A stretch of 64,000 nucleotides of DNA from NCBI GenBank assembly GCA_019752335.1, contig JAIEMJ010000011.1:124001-188000 (forward strand). The letters run 5' to 3'. Positions 1 through 9,104 of this stretch are shown here, one piece after another. The translations under genes and the position numbers were made by a program. Origin of the DNA: Bryobacteraceae bacterium (GTDB lineage Bacteria; Acidobacteriota; Terriglobia; Bryobacterales; Bryobacteraceae). Each line of letters begins with the position of its first letter. Positions within the stretch are counted from its first letter, which is position 1. The notes beneath the pieces were generated by a model. It was given only the letters and a program-made list of their open reading frames with translations. It was not told the DNA's origin and did no database searches.

Positions 1-1
1 G

Positions 2-154
2 GTGCGCTGGGAAGAGAGCGTCCGCTTGCTGGAGAGTTTGGGTGTCACGAATGCCTTCGAAGTGGGGCCCGGCGCGGTGCTCACCGGCTTGGTGCGGAAT
101 ATCACGCCCGGCATTACCACCGTCCGCGCCGGTGAAGCGGGGGATATGGCATGA
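2..154 (+). CDS. fabD: malonyl CoA-acyl carrier protein transacylase, C-terminal end (partial)
   Basis: An open frame enters from the left edge and ends at a TGA at 152-154. The 50 residues visible contain ESVRLLESLGVTNAFEVGPG followed by VLTGLVRNI. This is the typical C-terminal end of FabD, which moves malonyl from CoA to acyl carrier protein at the start of fatty acid synthesis. The catalytic Ser/His part lies outside the window. The stop overlaps the next ATG as ATGA, suggesting translational coupling to the following gene. The family call rests only on this short tail. Confidence 0.75.
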   Translation: MRWEESVRLLESLGVTNAFEVGPGAVLTGLVRNITPGITTVRAGEAGDMA

Positions 155-1215
155 ACCGCCGCGCATTCTTGCTTTCTGCTTCCGCCGCCGCGCAGACGGC
201 GCAGCCCTTCCCGATGGGCTACAACACCTACTGCCTGCGCGCGCTGCGCTGGACGGACGCCCAACACCTCGACTTCGCCGCGGCTCAGAAGCTCGATGCG
301 ATCTTCTTGCAGGATTCGCTCGATCCGAAGGCGCAAGATCCCGCGCATTGGAAGGAGGTCCGCGAGCGAGCGAAAGAGTTGGGCCTGCACCTCGAATCGG
401 GGGGCGCGGGAATGTTACCGAAGTCGCTCGACCAGTTCGACGAAGCGGTGGCTACGCTGCGCAAGAACATCGTGCGCGCGCAGGCGTTGGGGTCACCAAT
501 TGTGCGCGGCGTGATCGCGAGTGACCGGGCGTCGCTGCCGAAGGGCGTGACGCCGGAGGCGCATCTCGAAACGATTTTGAAGCTTTTGAAGGCCGTGCGC
601 ACGCAGCTACTGGACGCGGGCATGAAGGTGGCGATTGAGGTCCACAAGGACTTCAACGCCTGGGAGTTTCGCGAATTGGTGACCGCGGCCGCGCCTGACG
701 CGACGGGAATTTATCTCGACACCGGCAATCCGGTGTTCATGATGGAGGATCCGGTGACGACGGTGGAAGAGCTCGGCCGCTATGCCGTTACGCTGCACCT
801 GCGCGATTCGGTGGTTTATGAGACGAAACGCGGCATCGCCGTGCAGTGGGTGCCGCTCGGCGAGGGCGTGATCGACTTTCCGCGAATTCTGGAACGCGCG
901 CGCGAACTGTGTCCGCGGGTGCATGTTTTTATCAAGCCCATCACCGGCCGCCCGCCGGTGATCCTGCCGATCTACGACACCGGCTTCTGGAAGGACTATC
1001 AGCGGACGCGGGCGCAGGATCTCGCCCGGTTTCTGAAGCTGGCGCGCGAGGGCCGCCCGTACGAAGGCCACGTGGTGATTGAGGACCTGCAGAATCAGCC
1101 GGTGCCGCCGCACTTCGCCGAAGCAGTGAAGTATCAGCAGCGGGAACACATGGAGCGGTCGATCGCGTATGGGAAGCAGAAGCTGGGTCTGGGGCGCCGC
1201 TGGCGCTCGGGATGA
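151..1215 (+). CDS. exported sugar phosphate isomerase/epimerase-like TIM-barrel protein
   Basis: A 354-residue protein starting in an ATGA overlap with the fabD tail. The N-terminus (MNRRAFLLSASAAA) is a short twin-arginine or secretory type signal. The rest has features of the xylose-isomerase-like TIM barrel family: KVAIEVHKDFNAWEF, a metal-ligand-like glutamate and histidine, then IYLDTGNPVFMMEDP with an aspartate near residue 190, and HLRDSVV near residue 215. Such proteins isomerise or epimerise sugars or act in inositol and keto-sugar breakdown, but the substrate cannot be read from sequence. It is followed by a convergent terminator-like hairpin. The family is fairly safe; the exact reaction is not known. 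Confidence 0.75.
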   Translation: MNRRAFLLSASAAAQTAQPFPMGYNTYCLRALRWTDAQHLDFAAAQKLDAIFLQDSLDPKAQDPAHWKEVRERAKELGLHLESGGAGMLPKSLDQFDEAVATLRKNIVRAQALGSPIVRGVIASDRASLPKGVTPEAHLETILKLLKAVRTQLLDAGMKVAIEVHKDFNAWEFRELVTAAAPDATGIYLDTGNPVFMMEDPVTTVEELGRYAVTLHLRDSVVYETKRGIAVQWVPLGEGVIDFPRILERARELCPRVHVFIKPITGRPPVILPIYDTGFWKDYQRTRAQDLARFLKLAREGRPYEGHVVIEDLQNQPVPPHFAEAVKYQQREHMERSIAYGKQKLGLGRRWRSG

Positions 1216-1334
1216 TCTTCAGGAACCCCGGCCGTCGGGGAGTGGGGGTCGTCAGGAGAGACGTCACACCCCGGGCGACCCTGTTTTTCTGGGCTGCTAA
1301 GTCAGCGCTTTTCGGCGAGAAACGTCGAAAGTAA

Positions 1335-1360
1335 CCCACCGCTCACGCGGTGGGCTGTTT
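1335..1360. terminator. hairpin terminator between convergent genes
   Basis: CCCACCGC (1335-1342) and GCGGTGGG (1347-1354) form a perfect 8-bp stem with a TCAC loop, followed on the plus strand by a T-containing stretch (CTGTTTG). It lies between the plus-strand isomerase-like gene and the end of the minus-strand leu operon, so it could serve both. The T tract is short, so intrinsic termination is likely but not certain. Confidence 0.5.
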
Positions 1361-1374
1361 GTGGTGATGCGGGA

Positions 1375-1974
1375 TTAAGCCAGCGTATTCAAGCTGCCCA
1401 AACGGCGCGACTCGAAGGCGGCGATTTGCGCTTCGTGCTGTTGCAGGTAGCCCATTTCGTCGAGGCCTTCCAGCAGGCAATGTTTGGAAAAGGGCTCGAC
1501 GGCGAATTCGGTGCTGGTGCCGTCCGGCAGGGTTACTTTCTGCGTAGCTAAGTCGATGGAAATGGCGGCGTCATCGGGCAGGGCGAAGAGCTTCGCGTGT
1601 AAGTCCCGGCTGACGACGATGGGGAGCAGGCCATTCTTGAGCGAGTTGCTCTTGAAGATATCCGCGAAGCTAGTGCTGAAAACGGCCCGGAAACCGTACT
1701 GGGTGAGCGCCCAGGGGGCATGTTCGCGCGAACTGCCGCAGCCGAAGTTGTCGCCAGCGAGTAAGATCTGCGATTTCTTCGCGGCTTCGGTATTGAGAAT
1801 AAAGTCGGGCTTGGGCGTGCCATCGGCATTGTAGCGCCAATCGCAGAAGAGCGAGTCGCCCAAACCGTCTTTCGAAATCGTCTTCAGGAAGCGCGCGGGA
1901 ATAATCTGGTCGGTATCGATGTTGTCGATACCCATCTTCACCATGGCGCTCGAAAATGCCGTGAACTTAGACAT
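1375..1974 (-). CDS. leuD: 3-isopropylmalate dehydratase small subunit
   Basis: A 199-residue protein of normal LeuD length. It carries the swivelling aconitase small domain: GIDNIDTDQIIPARFLK near the N-terminus, FILN near residue 60, and GDNFGCGSSREHAPWAL near residue 75-90, the substrate-recognition loop of the family. With LeuC it isomerises 2-isopropylmalate to 3-isopropylmalate in leucine synthesis. It is the last gene of leuA-leuB-leuC-leuD and begins 3 bases after the leuC stop. Identification is firm. Confidence 0.96.
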   Translation of the reverse strand: MSKFTAFSSAMVKMGIDNIDTDQIIPARFLKTISKDGLGDSLFCDWRYNADGTPKPDFILNTEAAKKSQILLAGDNFGCGSSREHAPWALTQYGFRAVFSTSFADIFKSNSLKNGLLPIVVSRDLHAKLFALPDDAAISIDLATQKVTLPDGTSTEFAVEPFSKHCLLEGLDEMGYLQQHEAQIAAFESRRLGSLNTLA

Positions 1975-1977
1975 AAA

Positions 1978-3393
1978 TTAGTTACTCCCCGCCAGCGTGC
2001 GCACATCGGTCACCACGCCGGTAATCGCGCTGGCCGCCGCCGTTAACGGACTCGCCAGGAACGTTCGTCCACCCTTACCTTGCCGGCCCTCGAAATTGCG
2101 ATTCGAGGTCGACACGCTATATTGGCCGGGCGTCAATTGGTCGCCGTTCATGGCGATACACATCGAGCAACCCGCCTCGCGCCACTCGGCGCCCGCCGCG
2201 CGGAAGACTTGATCGAGACCTTCGGCCTCGGCCTGGCGCTTGATTTCCATCGAGCCGGGCACCACCATCATCCGGACATTCGGCGAGACCTTACGGCCCT
2301 TCACCACGGAGGCGGCGGCGCGCAGATCGCTGATGCGCGAATTGGTGCAGCTACCAATGAACACGACGTTGATGGGCTGGCCCGCAAGTGGCTTACCCGG
2401 CTCCAGCGCCATGTACTGCAGCGCTTTGCGCAGGGAGTCGCGTTCCAGCGGATCGGCGACGGAACCCGGATCCGGGACCAAGCCGTTGATGGCCATGCCC
2501 ATACCCGGATTCGTGCCGAACGTAATCATCGGCTCGAGCGTGTTCGCGTCGATGGAAACTTCGTGATCGTAGGTGGCGCCCGGATCCGTCGGCAGCGTCT
2601 TCCAACGCGCGACGGCCGCGTCCCAGGCGGCGCCCCTTGGCGCGTATTGCCGGCCGGCGAGGAATTCGTAGGTGGTATCGTCCGGCGCGATGAGGCCAGC
2701 GCGGGCGCCGGCTTCGATCGACATGTTACACACGGTCATGCGCTCTTCCATCGAAAGGGCGCGGATGGTGGAGCCTTGGAACTCAAAGACGCAACCGGTG
2801 CCGCCGCCAATGCCGATCTTGGCGATCAGGGCGAGGATGATGTCCTTGGCCGCGACGCCCGGACGGAGCGTACCTTCCACGCGCACGGCGAAGCCCTGTG
2901 AAGGCTTCTGCAGCAGGCATTGCGTGGCCAGGACGTGCTCCACTTCGCTGGTGCCGATGCCGAAGGCGAGGGCGCCGAAGGCGCCGTGCGTGGCGGTGTG
3001 GGAGTCGCCGCAGACGACGGTCATGCCGGGCTGCGTGAGTCCATACTCCGGTCCGATGACGTGGACGATGCCTTGGCGGTGATCCTGAAAGCCGAAGAAG
3101 GGAATGCCGAAATCGGTGCAGTTCTGCTCCAACTGCGCCACCTGCGCTTTGGCGATCTGGTCGATGATGGGCAGGCTGCGCGGCGTGGTGGGCGTGGAAT
3201 GGTCGACGGTGCCGAAGGTGAGATCCGGACGGCGGACCTTGAGTCCGCGCGCGCGCAGGCCACTGAAGGCTTGCGGACTGGTAACTTCGTGGACCAGGTG
3301 TAAGTCGATGTACAGGAGGGCGGGCGCGGGCGGGGCTTGCGCCACCACATGCGATTCCCAGATCTTTTCGATAATTGTTTTCGGTTGACTCAC
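1978..3393 (-). CDS. leuC: 3-isopropylmalate dehydratase large subunit
   Basis: A 471-residue protein when started at the GTG at 3393, which gives the family N-terminus ([14 protein letters not shown]) and avoids overlap with leuB. A longer frame to 3465 only adds a basic, unconserved leader. It has the aconitase-type [4Fe-4S] cysteines ([14 protein letters not shown] near residue 350, and [13 protein letters not shown] near residue 410) and the [13 protein letters not shown] loop. It forms the isopropylmalate isomerase with LeuD. The gap to leuB is 19 bases, consistent with one operon. Confidence 0.96.
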   Translation of the reverse strand: MSQPKTIIEKIWESHVVAQAPPAPALLYIDLHLVHEVTSPQAFSGLRARGLKVRRPDLTFGTVDHSTPTTPRSLPIIDQIAKAQVAQLEQNCTDFGIPFFGFQDHRQGIVHVIGPEYGLTQPGMTVVCGDSHTATHGAFGALAFGIGTSEVEHVLATQCLLQKPSQGFAVRVEGTLRPGVAAKDIILALIAKIGIGGGTGCVFEFQGSTIRALSMEERMTVCNMSIEAGARAGLIAPDDTTYEFLAGRQYAPRGAAWDAAVARWKTLPTDPGATYDHEVSIDANTLEPMITFGTNPGMGMAINGLVPDPGSVADPLERDSLRKALQYMALEPGKPLAGQPINVVFIGSCTNSRISDLRAAASVVKGRKVSPNVRMMVVPGSMEIKRQAEAEGLDQVFRAAGAEWREAGCSMCIAMNGDQLTPGQYSVSTSNRNFEGRQGKGGRTFLASPLTAAASAITGVVTDVRTLAGSN

Positions 3394-3412
3394 GTTAACT
3401 TCTTTCTTACAC

Positions 3413-4486
3413 TTACAGGGCCGCGCAGACCGCGTCGCCCACTTGGACCGTTGTTCTTGTGCCACCCAAGTCGGCGGTAACTTCGCCGCTCTTCAGCACG
3501 GTTTCCATGGCGCGCGTAATCGCCGCCGCCTCTTCTTTCAGGCCAAAACTATATTCAAGCATCGCGCCGACGCTGCCGATCGCGGCCAGCGGATTCGCCT
3601 TATTCTGCCCCGCGATATCCGGCGCCGACCCGTGTACCGGCTCATACAAACCGGCAAAGACGCCGTTCGCCTTCTTGGCGCCGATGGAAGCCGAGGGCAG
3701 CATGCCGATCGAGCCCGCCAGCACGGAGGCTTCGTCGCTGAGAATATCGCCGAACATATTTTCGGTAAGCACCACGTCGAAGCTCTTGGGCTTCGTAATG
3801 AGTAACATCGCGCAGCTATCCACTAACTGGTGTTGCAACTCGACGTCCGGATATTCCTGATGAACATCCATCACCACGCGGCGCCACAGGCGCGAACAAT
3901 CGATGACATTTTCCTTGTCGACGCTGGTGACCTTTTTGCGCCGGCGGCGAGCCAGATCGAACGCCATGCGCGCGATGCGTTCGATCTCCATGCGGGTGTA
4001 GACCATGGTGTTGACGGCGCGTTCATTCGGAAACTCGCCTTCAATGCCTTTTGGCTGCCCGTAATAGAGGCCGCCGAGTAACTCGCGCACGATCAGCATG
4101 TCCGTGCCGCGCACTAAGTCGTTTTTGAGGGGCGAGCTTTCTAGCAGGCTCTCAAAGAGAAACACGGGCCGCAAATTCGCGAAGACGCCCATCGCGCGGC
4201 GAATGCCGAGCAGGCCGCCTTCGGGGCGCTTTTCGAGGGGCTCCTTCTCGAAGCCGGGCAAGCCGACGGCGCCCATAAGGACGGCGTCCGCTTCGAGGGC
4301 CAAGGCGCGAGTCTCATCGGGAAACGGCGTCCCCTTTTGCTGAATCGCGATACCACCCAGCAACGCTTCCTGCACCGCTACCTGGTGGCCGTGGCGTCCC
4401 GCCACGACATGCAGCACCTTGATGGCTTCGCGCGTAACTTCAACACCGATCCCGTCGCCGGGCAATGAAAGAATATTGAACTTCAT
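3413..4486 (-). CDS. leuB: 3-isopropylmalate dehydrogenase
   Basis: A 357-residue protein, normal for the family. It has [10 protein letters not shown] at the N-terminus, the substrate-binding [11 protein letters not shown] loop, and [20 protein letters not shown] in the C-terminal half, which supplies the metal and NAD-binding acids. It oxidatively decarboxylates 3-isopropylmalate to 2-oxoisocaproate, the step before the final transamination to leucine. It lies 9 bases behind leuA and is co-oriented with leuC and leuD. Confidence 0.96.
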   Translation of the reverse strand: MKFNILSLPGDGIGVEVTREAIKVLHVVAGRHGHQVAVQEALLGGIAIQQKGTPFPDETRALALEADAVLMGAVGLPGFEKEPLEKRPEGGLLGIRRAMGVFANLRPVFLFESLLESSPLKNDLVRGTDMLIVRELLGGLYYGQPKGIEGEFPNERAVNTMVYTRMEIERIARMAFDLARRRRKKVTSVDKENVIDCSRLWRRVVMDVHQEYPDVELQHQLVDSCAMLLITKPKSFDVVLTENMFGDILSDEASVLAGSIGMLPSASIGAKKANGVFAGLYEPVHGSAPDIAGQNKANPLAAIGSVGAMLEYSFGLKEEAAAITRAMETVLKSGEVTADLGGTRTTVQVGDAVCAAL

Positions 4487-4495
4487 GGATTCCTA

Positions 4496-5662
4496 TTACT
4501 GTGCCGAGGCGGCCAGCGCCCCGATTTCCCGCAGCAGGCTGGCAATTTCGTCATTGCGCACGCCTTTTTTCCGGTCGGCCAGTTCGGTGAAGCGGGTATA
4601 GAAGAGGTCGAGTTGCTCTTTTTCGAGCGCGAAACCGAGCGCCTCGGCGCGCTGCTTCAACGCATGCCGGCCACTGTGCTTGCCGAGCACCAAGCGAGTT
4701 TCCGGCACGCCCACCGAAAGCGGGTTAATGATCTCGTAAGTAGACGGATTCTTGAGGTAGCCGTCCTGATGGATGCCCGCCTCATGCGCGAAGGCATTTT
4801 CGCCGACGATGGCTTTGTTTGGTTGCGGACCGAAGGTAATGATCGACGTGAGTAACTGGCTCGCCGGATACAGATGCTCGGCGACGATGCCGGTGGTGAA
4901 CGGCAAGCGATCCTGGCGCACCTTGAAGGCCATCACGATCTCTTCGAGCGAAGCATTGCCGGCGCGTTCGCCGATGCCGTTCAGCGTGCATTCGATCTGG
5001 CGGGCGCCGGCCTGCACGGCGGCGATGGAATTGGCCACGGCGAGCCCGAGGTCATCATGGCAATGGACGCTGACGATGGCCTTGTCGCCAATCGCCGTCA
5101 CCATGCGGCCGATGATCTCCGCGTACTCCTGCGGCACGGAGAAGCCCACGGTGTCGGGCAGGTTGACGGTGGTGGCGCCCGCGGCGACCACCGCGCGCGA
5201 GACCTGTTCGAGGTAGTCCGGATCCGTCCGGGTGGCGTCTTCCGCGGAAAACTCGACGTCGTCGACGAAGGTTCGCGCCAGCTCGACGGCGCGGGCGGCT
5301 TCTTCTAGCACCTGTTCGCGCGACTTCTTCAGCTTATATTGCAGGTGGATGTCGCTGGTGGCGATGAAGGTGTGGATGCGCGGACGCTTGGCTTTTTCGA
5401 GCGACTTCCCTGCCCGCTCGACGTCGAGCTTGTTGGAGCGCGCCAAGGCGGCGACGCGCATCTCGGGAAACTCCTCGCTAAGCGCGCGCACGGCCTCAAA
5501 GTCGCCATCGGAGGCGATGGGAAAGCCACCCTCCATGATGTCGACGCCGAGGTCGGCTAGCTTCCGGCCCATCCGCAGCTTTTCGGCCACCGTCATGCTG
5601 CAGCCGGGCGATTGCTCGCCATCACGCAGCGTCGTGTCAAAGATGTAAACGCGGTTGCCCAT
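4496..5662 (-). CDS. leuA: 2-isopropylmalate synthase lacking the C-terminal leucine-binding domain
   Basis: A 388-residue protein with a complete HMGL-like TIM barrel: [13 protein letters not shown] near residue 10, [15 protein letters not shown] near residue 200 with the HxH metal ligands, and [18 protein letters not shown]. It condenses acetyl-CoA with 2-oxoisovalerate, the committed step of leucine synthesis. A strong Shine-Dalgarno (GGAGAGAGG) precedes the ATG. Most bacterial LeuA proteins are about 500 residues and end in a regulatory LeuA dimer domain. This one stops at the linker ([15 protein letters not shown]) and leuB starts 9 bases later, so the domain is cleanly absent. A homocitrate or citramalate synthase role is the main alternative, but the leuBCD context favours LeuA. 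Confidence 0.9.
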   Translation of the reverse strand: MGNRVYIFDTTLRDGEQSPGCSMTVAEKLRMGRKLADLGVDIMEGGFPIASDGDFEAVRALSEEFPEMRVAALARSNKLDVERAGKSLEKAKRPRIHTFIATSDIHLQYKLKKSREQVLEEAARAVELARTFVDDVEFSAEDATRTDPDYLEQVSRAVVAAGATTVNLPDTVGFSVPQEYAEIIGRMVTAIGDKAIVSVHCHDDLGLAVANSIAAVQAGARQIECTLNGIGERAGNASLEEIVMAFKVRQDRLPFTTGIVAEHLYPASQLLTSIITFGPQPNKAIVGENAFAHEAGIHQDGYLKNPSTYEIINPLSVGVPETRLVLGKHSGRHALKQRAEALGFALEKEQLDLFYTRFTELADRKKGVRNDEIASLLREIGALAASAQ

Positions 5663-5753
5663 ACACCCTCTCTCCTTTATGCTCCAAACCGTCTGACCGG
5701 GGGGTTGCCCCGTGTATCGATTCTAGGGCGGTTCTTCCGATTTGGCAAATTTA

Positions 5754-5759
5754 TATAAT
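5754..5759 (+). promoter_or_regulatory. possible -10 element of the lysR gene in the leuA-lysR divergent region
   Basis: The 145-base divergent gap holds a perfect TATAAT about 50 bases before the LysR start, within an AT-rich stretch. No good -35 is seen at the right distance. An ATAA-N12-TTAT arrangement at 5771-5790 could be a LysR-type T-N11-A style site. Both are weak, position-based calls. Confidence 0.3.
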
Positions 5760-5807
5760 TGCGGGTGGCGATAATCCGTAGTAATGTTATAAGTGACGGT
5801 TATCTCT

Positions 5808-6686
5808 ATGCTGTTGCACTCGCTGAAAGTTTTCCTCGCAGTGGCGACGGAGAAGAGCTTCTCCCGCGCGGCCGAAAAGATGTTGCGCACGCAGCCGGCG
5901 GTGTCGCTGGGCGTGCAGCGCCTGGAGGCGGAGCTAGGCGAACGCCTGATTGATCGCTCGGCGAAGGAACTGCTACTCACCGACGCCGGCCGGATCGTGC
6001 TGGACTTCGCGCGCCGCTTCGAAAATCTGGAGAGCGAGATGCAGAATTCGCTCGCGGAGTTGCGGGACAACTCGGCCGGGCGGCTGATTATCGGCGCGAA
6101 TGAGTCGGGCTGTCTTTATCTGCTGGGGCATCTCGAAAACTACCGGCGGCTTTATCCGAAGGTGAAGGTGCAGGTGCGCCGGAGCTATTCGAGCCGGATC
6201 CCGACGCAGTTGCTCGACGGCGACCTGGAACTCGGCGTGATCACCTACGACCCCAATGATGAACGCCTGCTTTCGAACGTGATCTACACGGACCATCTGG
6301 CCTTCGTCTGCTCGAACAAACACCGCTTCGCGGGGCGCGAAGAGCTCTCGATCACGGAACTCGACATGGAGACGTTCATCGCGCACAACGTGCTGTCGCC
6401 GTATCGCGAAGTGGTGCTGCGCGAGTTCCAGCGCCACAAGGTGCCGTTGAATATGGACGTGGAGATGCCGACGCTCGAGACGATCAAGCGCATGGTGGAG
6501 CGCAACGAAGGCGTCGCGTTTCTGCCGCAGATGTGCGTGTTGCAGGAGATCGGCCAAGGGTCCTTACGCGAGATCCGCGTGAAGGAGATGAACGTGGAGC
6601 GCAAGATCCGGCTGGTGCTGCCGGCGAGGCGGAACCTGTCGCACGCGGCGAAGGCGTTTGTGGAACTGGTGCAGAAGGGCGCGTAG
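5808..6686 (+). CDS. LysR family transcriptional regulator
   Basis: A 292-residue protein with an N-terminal winged helix-turn-helix (LKVFLAVATEKSFSRAAEKM followed by QPAVSLGVQRLEAELG) and a periplasmic-binding-like effector domain from about residue 90. The ATG at 5808 gives the usual LysR spacing; a GTG at 5793 would add five residues. It is divergent from leuA with 145 bases between starts, the common layout for a LysR controlling its neighbour, so it may regulate leuABCD. That is inferred from position only. The last 25 codons are repeated at 10207-10281. Confidence 0.9.
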   Translation: MLLHSLKVFLAVATEKSFSRAAEKMLRTQPAVSLGVQRLEAELGERLIDRSAKELLLTDAGRIVLDFARRFENLESEMQNSLAELRDNSAGRLIIGANESGCLYLLGHLENYRRLYPKVKVQVRRSYSSRIPTQLLDGDLELGVITYDPNDERLLSNVIYTDHLAFVCSNKHRFAGREELSITELDMETFIAHNVLSPYREVVLREFQRHKVPLNMDVEMPTLETIKRMVERNEGVAFLPQMCVLQEIGQGSLREIRVKEMNVERKIRLVLPARRNLSHAAKAFVELVQKGA

Positions 6687-7021
6687 GCGCTTCAACGGGG
6701 CTGGGTCACGGCTCTTTCCTTTGAAAACGTCGGCGCTTCCGAAGGACCCACTCGCTTCCGCTCGGGGCTGGAGGGCGCGTCATGCCCTGGCGTGTCGTGA
6801 ACGTTTTCACCACTACTTGTGGCCCCGCAGGGGCCACCGGGACTCTCCGCGAACCACCCCGCAACCTATTGATTCTAATTGGACCCGTCACTTCGTTCCG
6901 GGCTTGCCGGTACGCCGCAATTGAACCAAGCGAAATTATATACCCGGCAAGTGGTAGAGCCGGGGTTGGAGCCGGTGTGTCCCAGATCTCCGCCCTCGCA
7001 CATTCGTGTAGACTGCCTCTC
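6687..7021. other. intergenic stretch with no recognised gene
   Basis: 335 bases between the LysR stop and the serine hydrolase start. It can be read in frame with the downstream gene from 6782, but that leader is not conserved-looking and lacks a signal sequence. An AT-rich TTATATA lies near 6942 and could serve as a promoter element. No RNA gene or repeat was identified. Confidence 0.3.
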
Positions 7022-8305
7022 ATGCGCTACCTTCGCCTTTGCCTCCTCCTCGCTGCACCGGTGGTCGCCGCCGGGCAACCGGTCGCCCTGAAGCCCGAAG
7101 CTTTGGGATTCTCATCGCCGCGTCTCGAGAATCTTCATGCCGCCATGCAGCGCGAGATCGATACCAAACAACTCGCGGGCATCACCACGCTGCTGATGCG
7201 GCACGGAAAAGTGGTTGAGGAGCGCTCCTATGGAGTTCGCGACCTTGCAACCGGCGCACCGATGACACGCGACACGATCTTTCGCATCTATTCCATGACC
7301 AAGCCCGTCACCGGCGTCGCGATGATGATCCTGTACGAAGAAGGCAAGTGGCACCCGACTGACCCGATCGCGAAGTTCATCCCGGAATTCGCCGCCCTCA
7401 AGGTCTTCAAGGGCGTTGACACGAGTGGGAACCTGCTCACCGAAGCGCCGGCCCATCCGCCCACCATGGCCGAGCTGATGACCCACACCGCCGGCTTCAC
7501 CTACGGAGTGTTCGGCAACACTCCCGTCGACAAACTCTATGGGAGCGCCGCGATTCTCAGCGCCCCCAACCTGCCGGACATGATGCACCGCCTCGCCGGC
7601 ATCCCGCTGCTCTACCAGCCCGGCAGCAAATGGGTCTACAGCGTCTCCATGGACATCCAAGGCTACATCATCGAAAAAATCACCGGCAAATCGCTGCCCG
7701 CGTTCATGGAAGAGCGCATCTTCAAGCCCTTGAAAATGTCCGATACCGCTTTCTTCGTCCCGCAAGAGAAGCGGGCGCGTTTCGCCACGCTCTATTCCGG
7801 GGGGCCGGCGGGCGAACTCGTCCCCATCGGCGCGGCGACCGGCCCGCGCGCCGATTACGTCACTCAGCCCGGCGCGGCCTCCGGCGGCGGCGGACTCGCC
7901 TCCACCGCTAGAGACTATGCCCGGTTTGCGCAAATGCTCCTCAACCACGGAGCGCTCGACGGGGTTCGCATCCTGGCGCCCTCCACCGTGGATCTGATGA
8001 CGGCCAACCATCTGGCGCCGAAACTCCTCACTGGCGAATTCGCCATTGGCAAGACCGTCATGCGCGCCGGACATGGCTGGGGCTACGATTTTGCCGTCTT
8101 CACGGACCCGCTCGCGGCCGACGAGGTCGTCGGCCGGGGCACTTACTACTGGGAAGGCGCCGCCGACACCTGGTTCTGGATCGACCCCACCAACGACCTC
8201 ATCTTCATCGGCATGACGCAGCGCATGTTCGGCAACGGCCAGCCGCCCATGGCCTTCCGCAGCCGCGGCCCCGTCTACGGCGCACTCGTGAATCCGAAGC
8301 TATAG
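7022..8305 (+). CDS. serine hydrolase of the beta-lactamase class C / penicillin-binding family
   Basis: A 427-residue protein started at the ATG at 7022, which places a signal peptide (MRYLRLCLLLAAPVVAAGQ) at the N-terminus. It has the active-site SMTK (Ser91, Lys94), a YSVS motif near residue 205 in the position of the class C YxN, and a GHGWGYDF motif near residue 345 that may correspond to the KTG-like HxG. The family includes esterases, D-aminopeptidases and true beta-lactamases. Substrate is unknown, and a general periplasmic esterase/peptidase is more likely than a dedicated resistance enzyme. The longer frame from 6782 is rejected because it lacks a signal peptide. Confidence 0.85.
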   Translation: MRYLRLCLLLAAPVVAAGQPVALKPEALGFSSPRLENLHAAMQREIDTKQLAGITTLLMRHGKVVEERSYGVRDLATGAPMTRDTIFRIYSMTKPVTGVAMMILYEEGKWHPTDPIAKFIPEFAALKVFKGVDTSGNLLTEAPAHPPTMAELMTHTAGFTYGVFGNTPVDKLYGSAAILSAPNLPDMMHRLAGIPLLYQPGSKWVYSVSMDIQGYIIEKITGKSLPAFMEERIFKPLKMSDTAFFVPQEKRARFATLYSGGPAGELVPIGAATGPRADYVTQPGAASGGGGLASTARDYARFAQMLLNHGALDGVRILAPSTVDLMTANHLAPKLLTGEFAIGKTVMRAGHGWGYDFAVFTDPLAADEVVGRGTYYWEGAADTWFWIDPTNDLIFIGMTQRMFGNGQPPMAFRSRGPVYGALVNPKL

Positions 8306-8345
8306 CGTTCCGCATTTGCTAAGTAAGCCGGTTATCCTGGTGGTT

Positions 8346-8537
8346 ATGAAAACTGCCGTATCGCGACGAGCCAACCGGTCCCGCAGTCAGCACTTCTTGG
8401 GCGAGTCTCCGGACCGCCAGTCCGGAGACGAGATCACCGAGGCGATGAATCGGGTAATCGACGCGACAAACGATGCACCGGACCCATTCACTGCCGCGGA
8501 GGCGCAACGCACGCTCGCGCAGGTCGAATGGTACTAG
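8346..8537 (+). pseudogene. degraded MazE-like ribbon-helix-helix antitoxin
   Basis: The 63-residue frame begins MKTAVS and ends with EITEAMNRVIDAT then AEAQRTLAQVEWY. These are the two ends of a common antitoxin family paired with MazF/PemK toxins. The middle, which should hold the helix-turn-helix (about 15-20 residues after MKTAVS), is missing and the SRSQ stretch appears out of frame. I read it as an antitoxin gene with an internal deletion and frameshift. The tail of a MazF-like toxin follows at 8955, supporting the interpretation. Confidence 0.6.
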
Positions 8538-8677
8538 TGCTTTGACCGGGTGATTAGTTGCCGGATGTCTGAAGTCTGGTCCCCACTCGAAAGCCTCTCG
8601 CGCATCGCTGAAGAGGCAGGGCACTGTGCAGGTTTTTCGAGAAAACGCCAATGAAATGGCATAGTTCGTAATCTTGC

Positions 8678-8903
8678 CCCGCCGCTGAGAAGCTCAGAAA
8701 AAATCGGCAGACGTGCCCACAACGAACCCCGACCGTAAGGGAGGGGATGTTTGGCCTGCGGGCATATTCCTGCATGTATTTGATTTTATGTGACTTGCTG
8801 GCCGATGAGGCTCGCGAGGCCATCCCCTCCCTTACGGTCGGGGTTCGTTAGAAGGTCCAAGACCGCAGGCAACACATTTTTTCTGAGCTTCTGACGCGGC
8901 GGG
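8678..8903. repeat. nested inverted-repeat element (MITE-like)
   Basis: Outer arms at 8678-8704 and 8876-8903 are near-perfect inverted repeats (about 27 bases, with a small mismatch patch). Inner arms at 8721-8749 and 8821-8849 are a perfect 29-base inverted repeat. The centre (8750-8820) is AT-richer than the surroundings. There is no coding frame inside. The size (226 bp) and end symmetry fit a miniature transposable element or a REP-like folded element. It lies between the remnants of a mazE and a mazF gene. Confidence 0.7.
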
Positions 8904-8954
8904 CTCCTCGGGTCTAAGAGGTAGTTCTGGTTTCAAAAGGAAGGCAACTATTGA

Positions 8955-9098
8955 GTTTTGCCCAAGGACTCCGTGGCCAATCCTACTCAGATCGTCAGCC
9001 TCGACAAGTCGCTGTTGACCGAGCGCAACGCCAAGTTGAGCAAGAGTGCGCTTTCCGCGATCCTGAGCGGCGTCGACATTATTCTCGGGCGGCAGTGA
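8955..9098 (+). pseudogene. C-terminal remnant of a MazF/PemK family toxin
   Basis: The frame upstream of the TGA at 9096-9098 reads LPKDSVANPTQIVSLDKSLL, then TERNAKLSKSALSAILSG and VDIILGRQ. This is the typical last third of MazF/PemK endoribonucleases. A stop at 8952-8954 and the palindromic element further upstream show that the N-terminal two thirds, including the catalytic N-terminus, are gone. With the mazE-like fragment at 8346 this is a dead toxin-antitoxin locus. Confidence 0.65.
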
Positions 9099-9104
9099 TC
9101 AGGT

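Noticed and set aside
6782-7021. 80-codon N-terminal extension of the serine hydrolase
   Set aside because: It lacks a signal peptide and reads as an unconserved leader; the ATG at 7022 starts a proper secretory signal.
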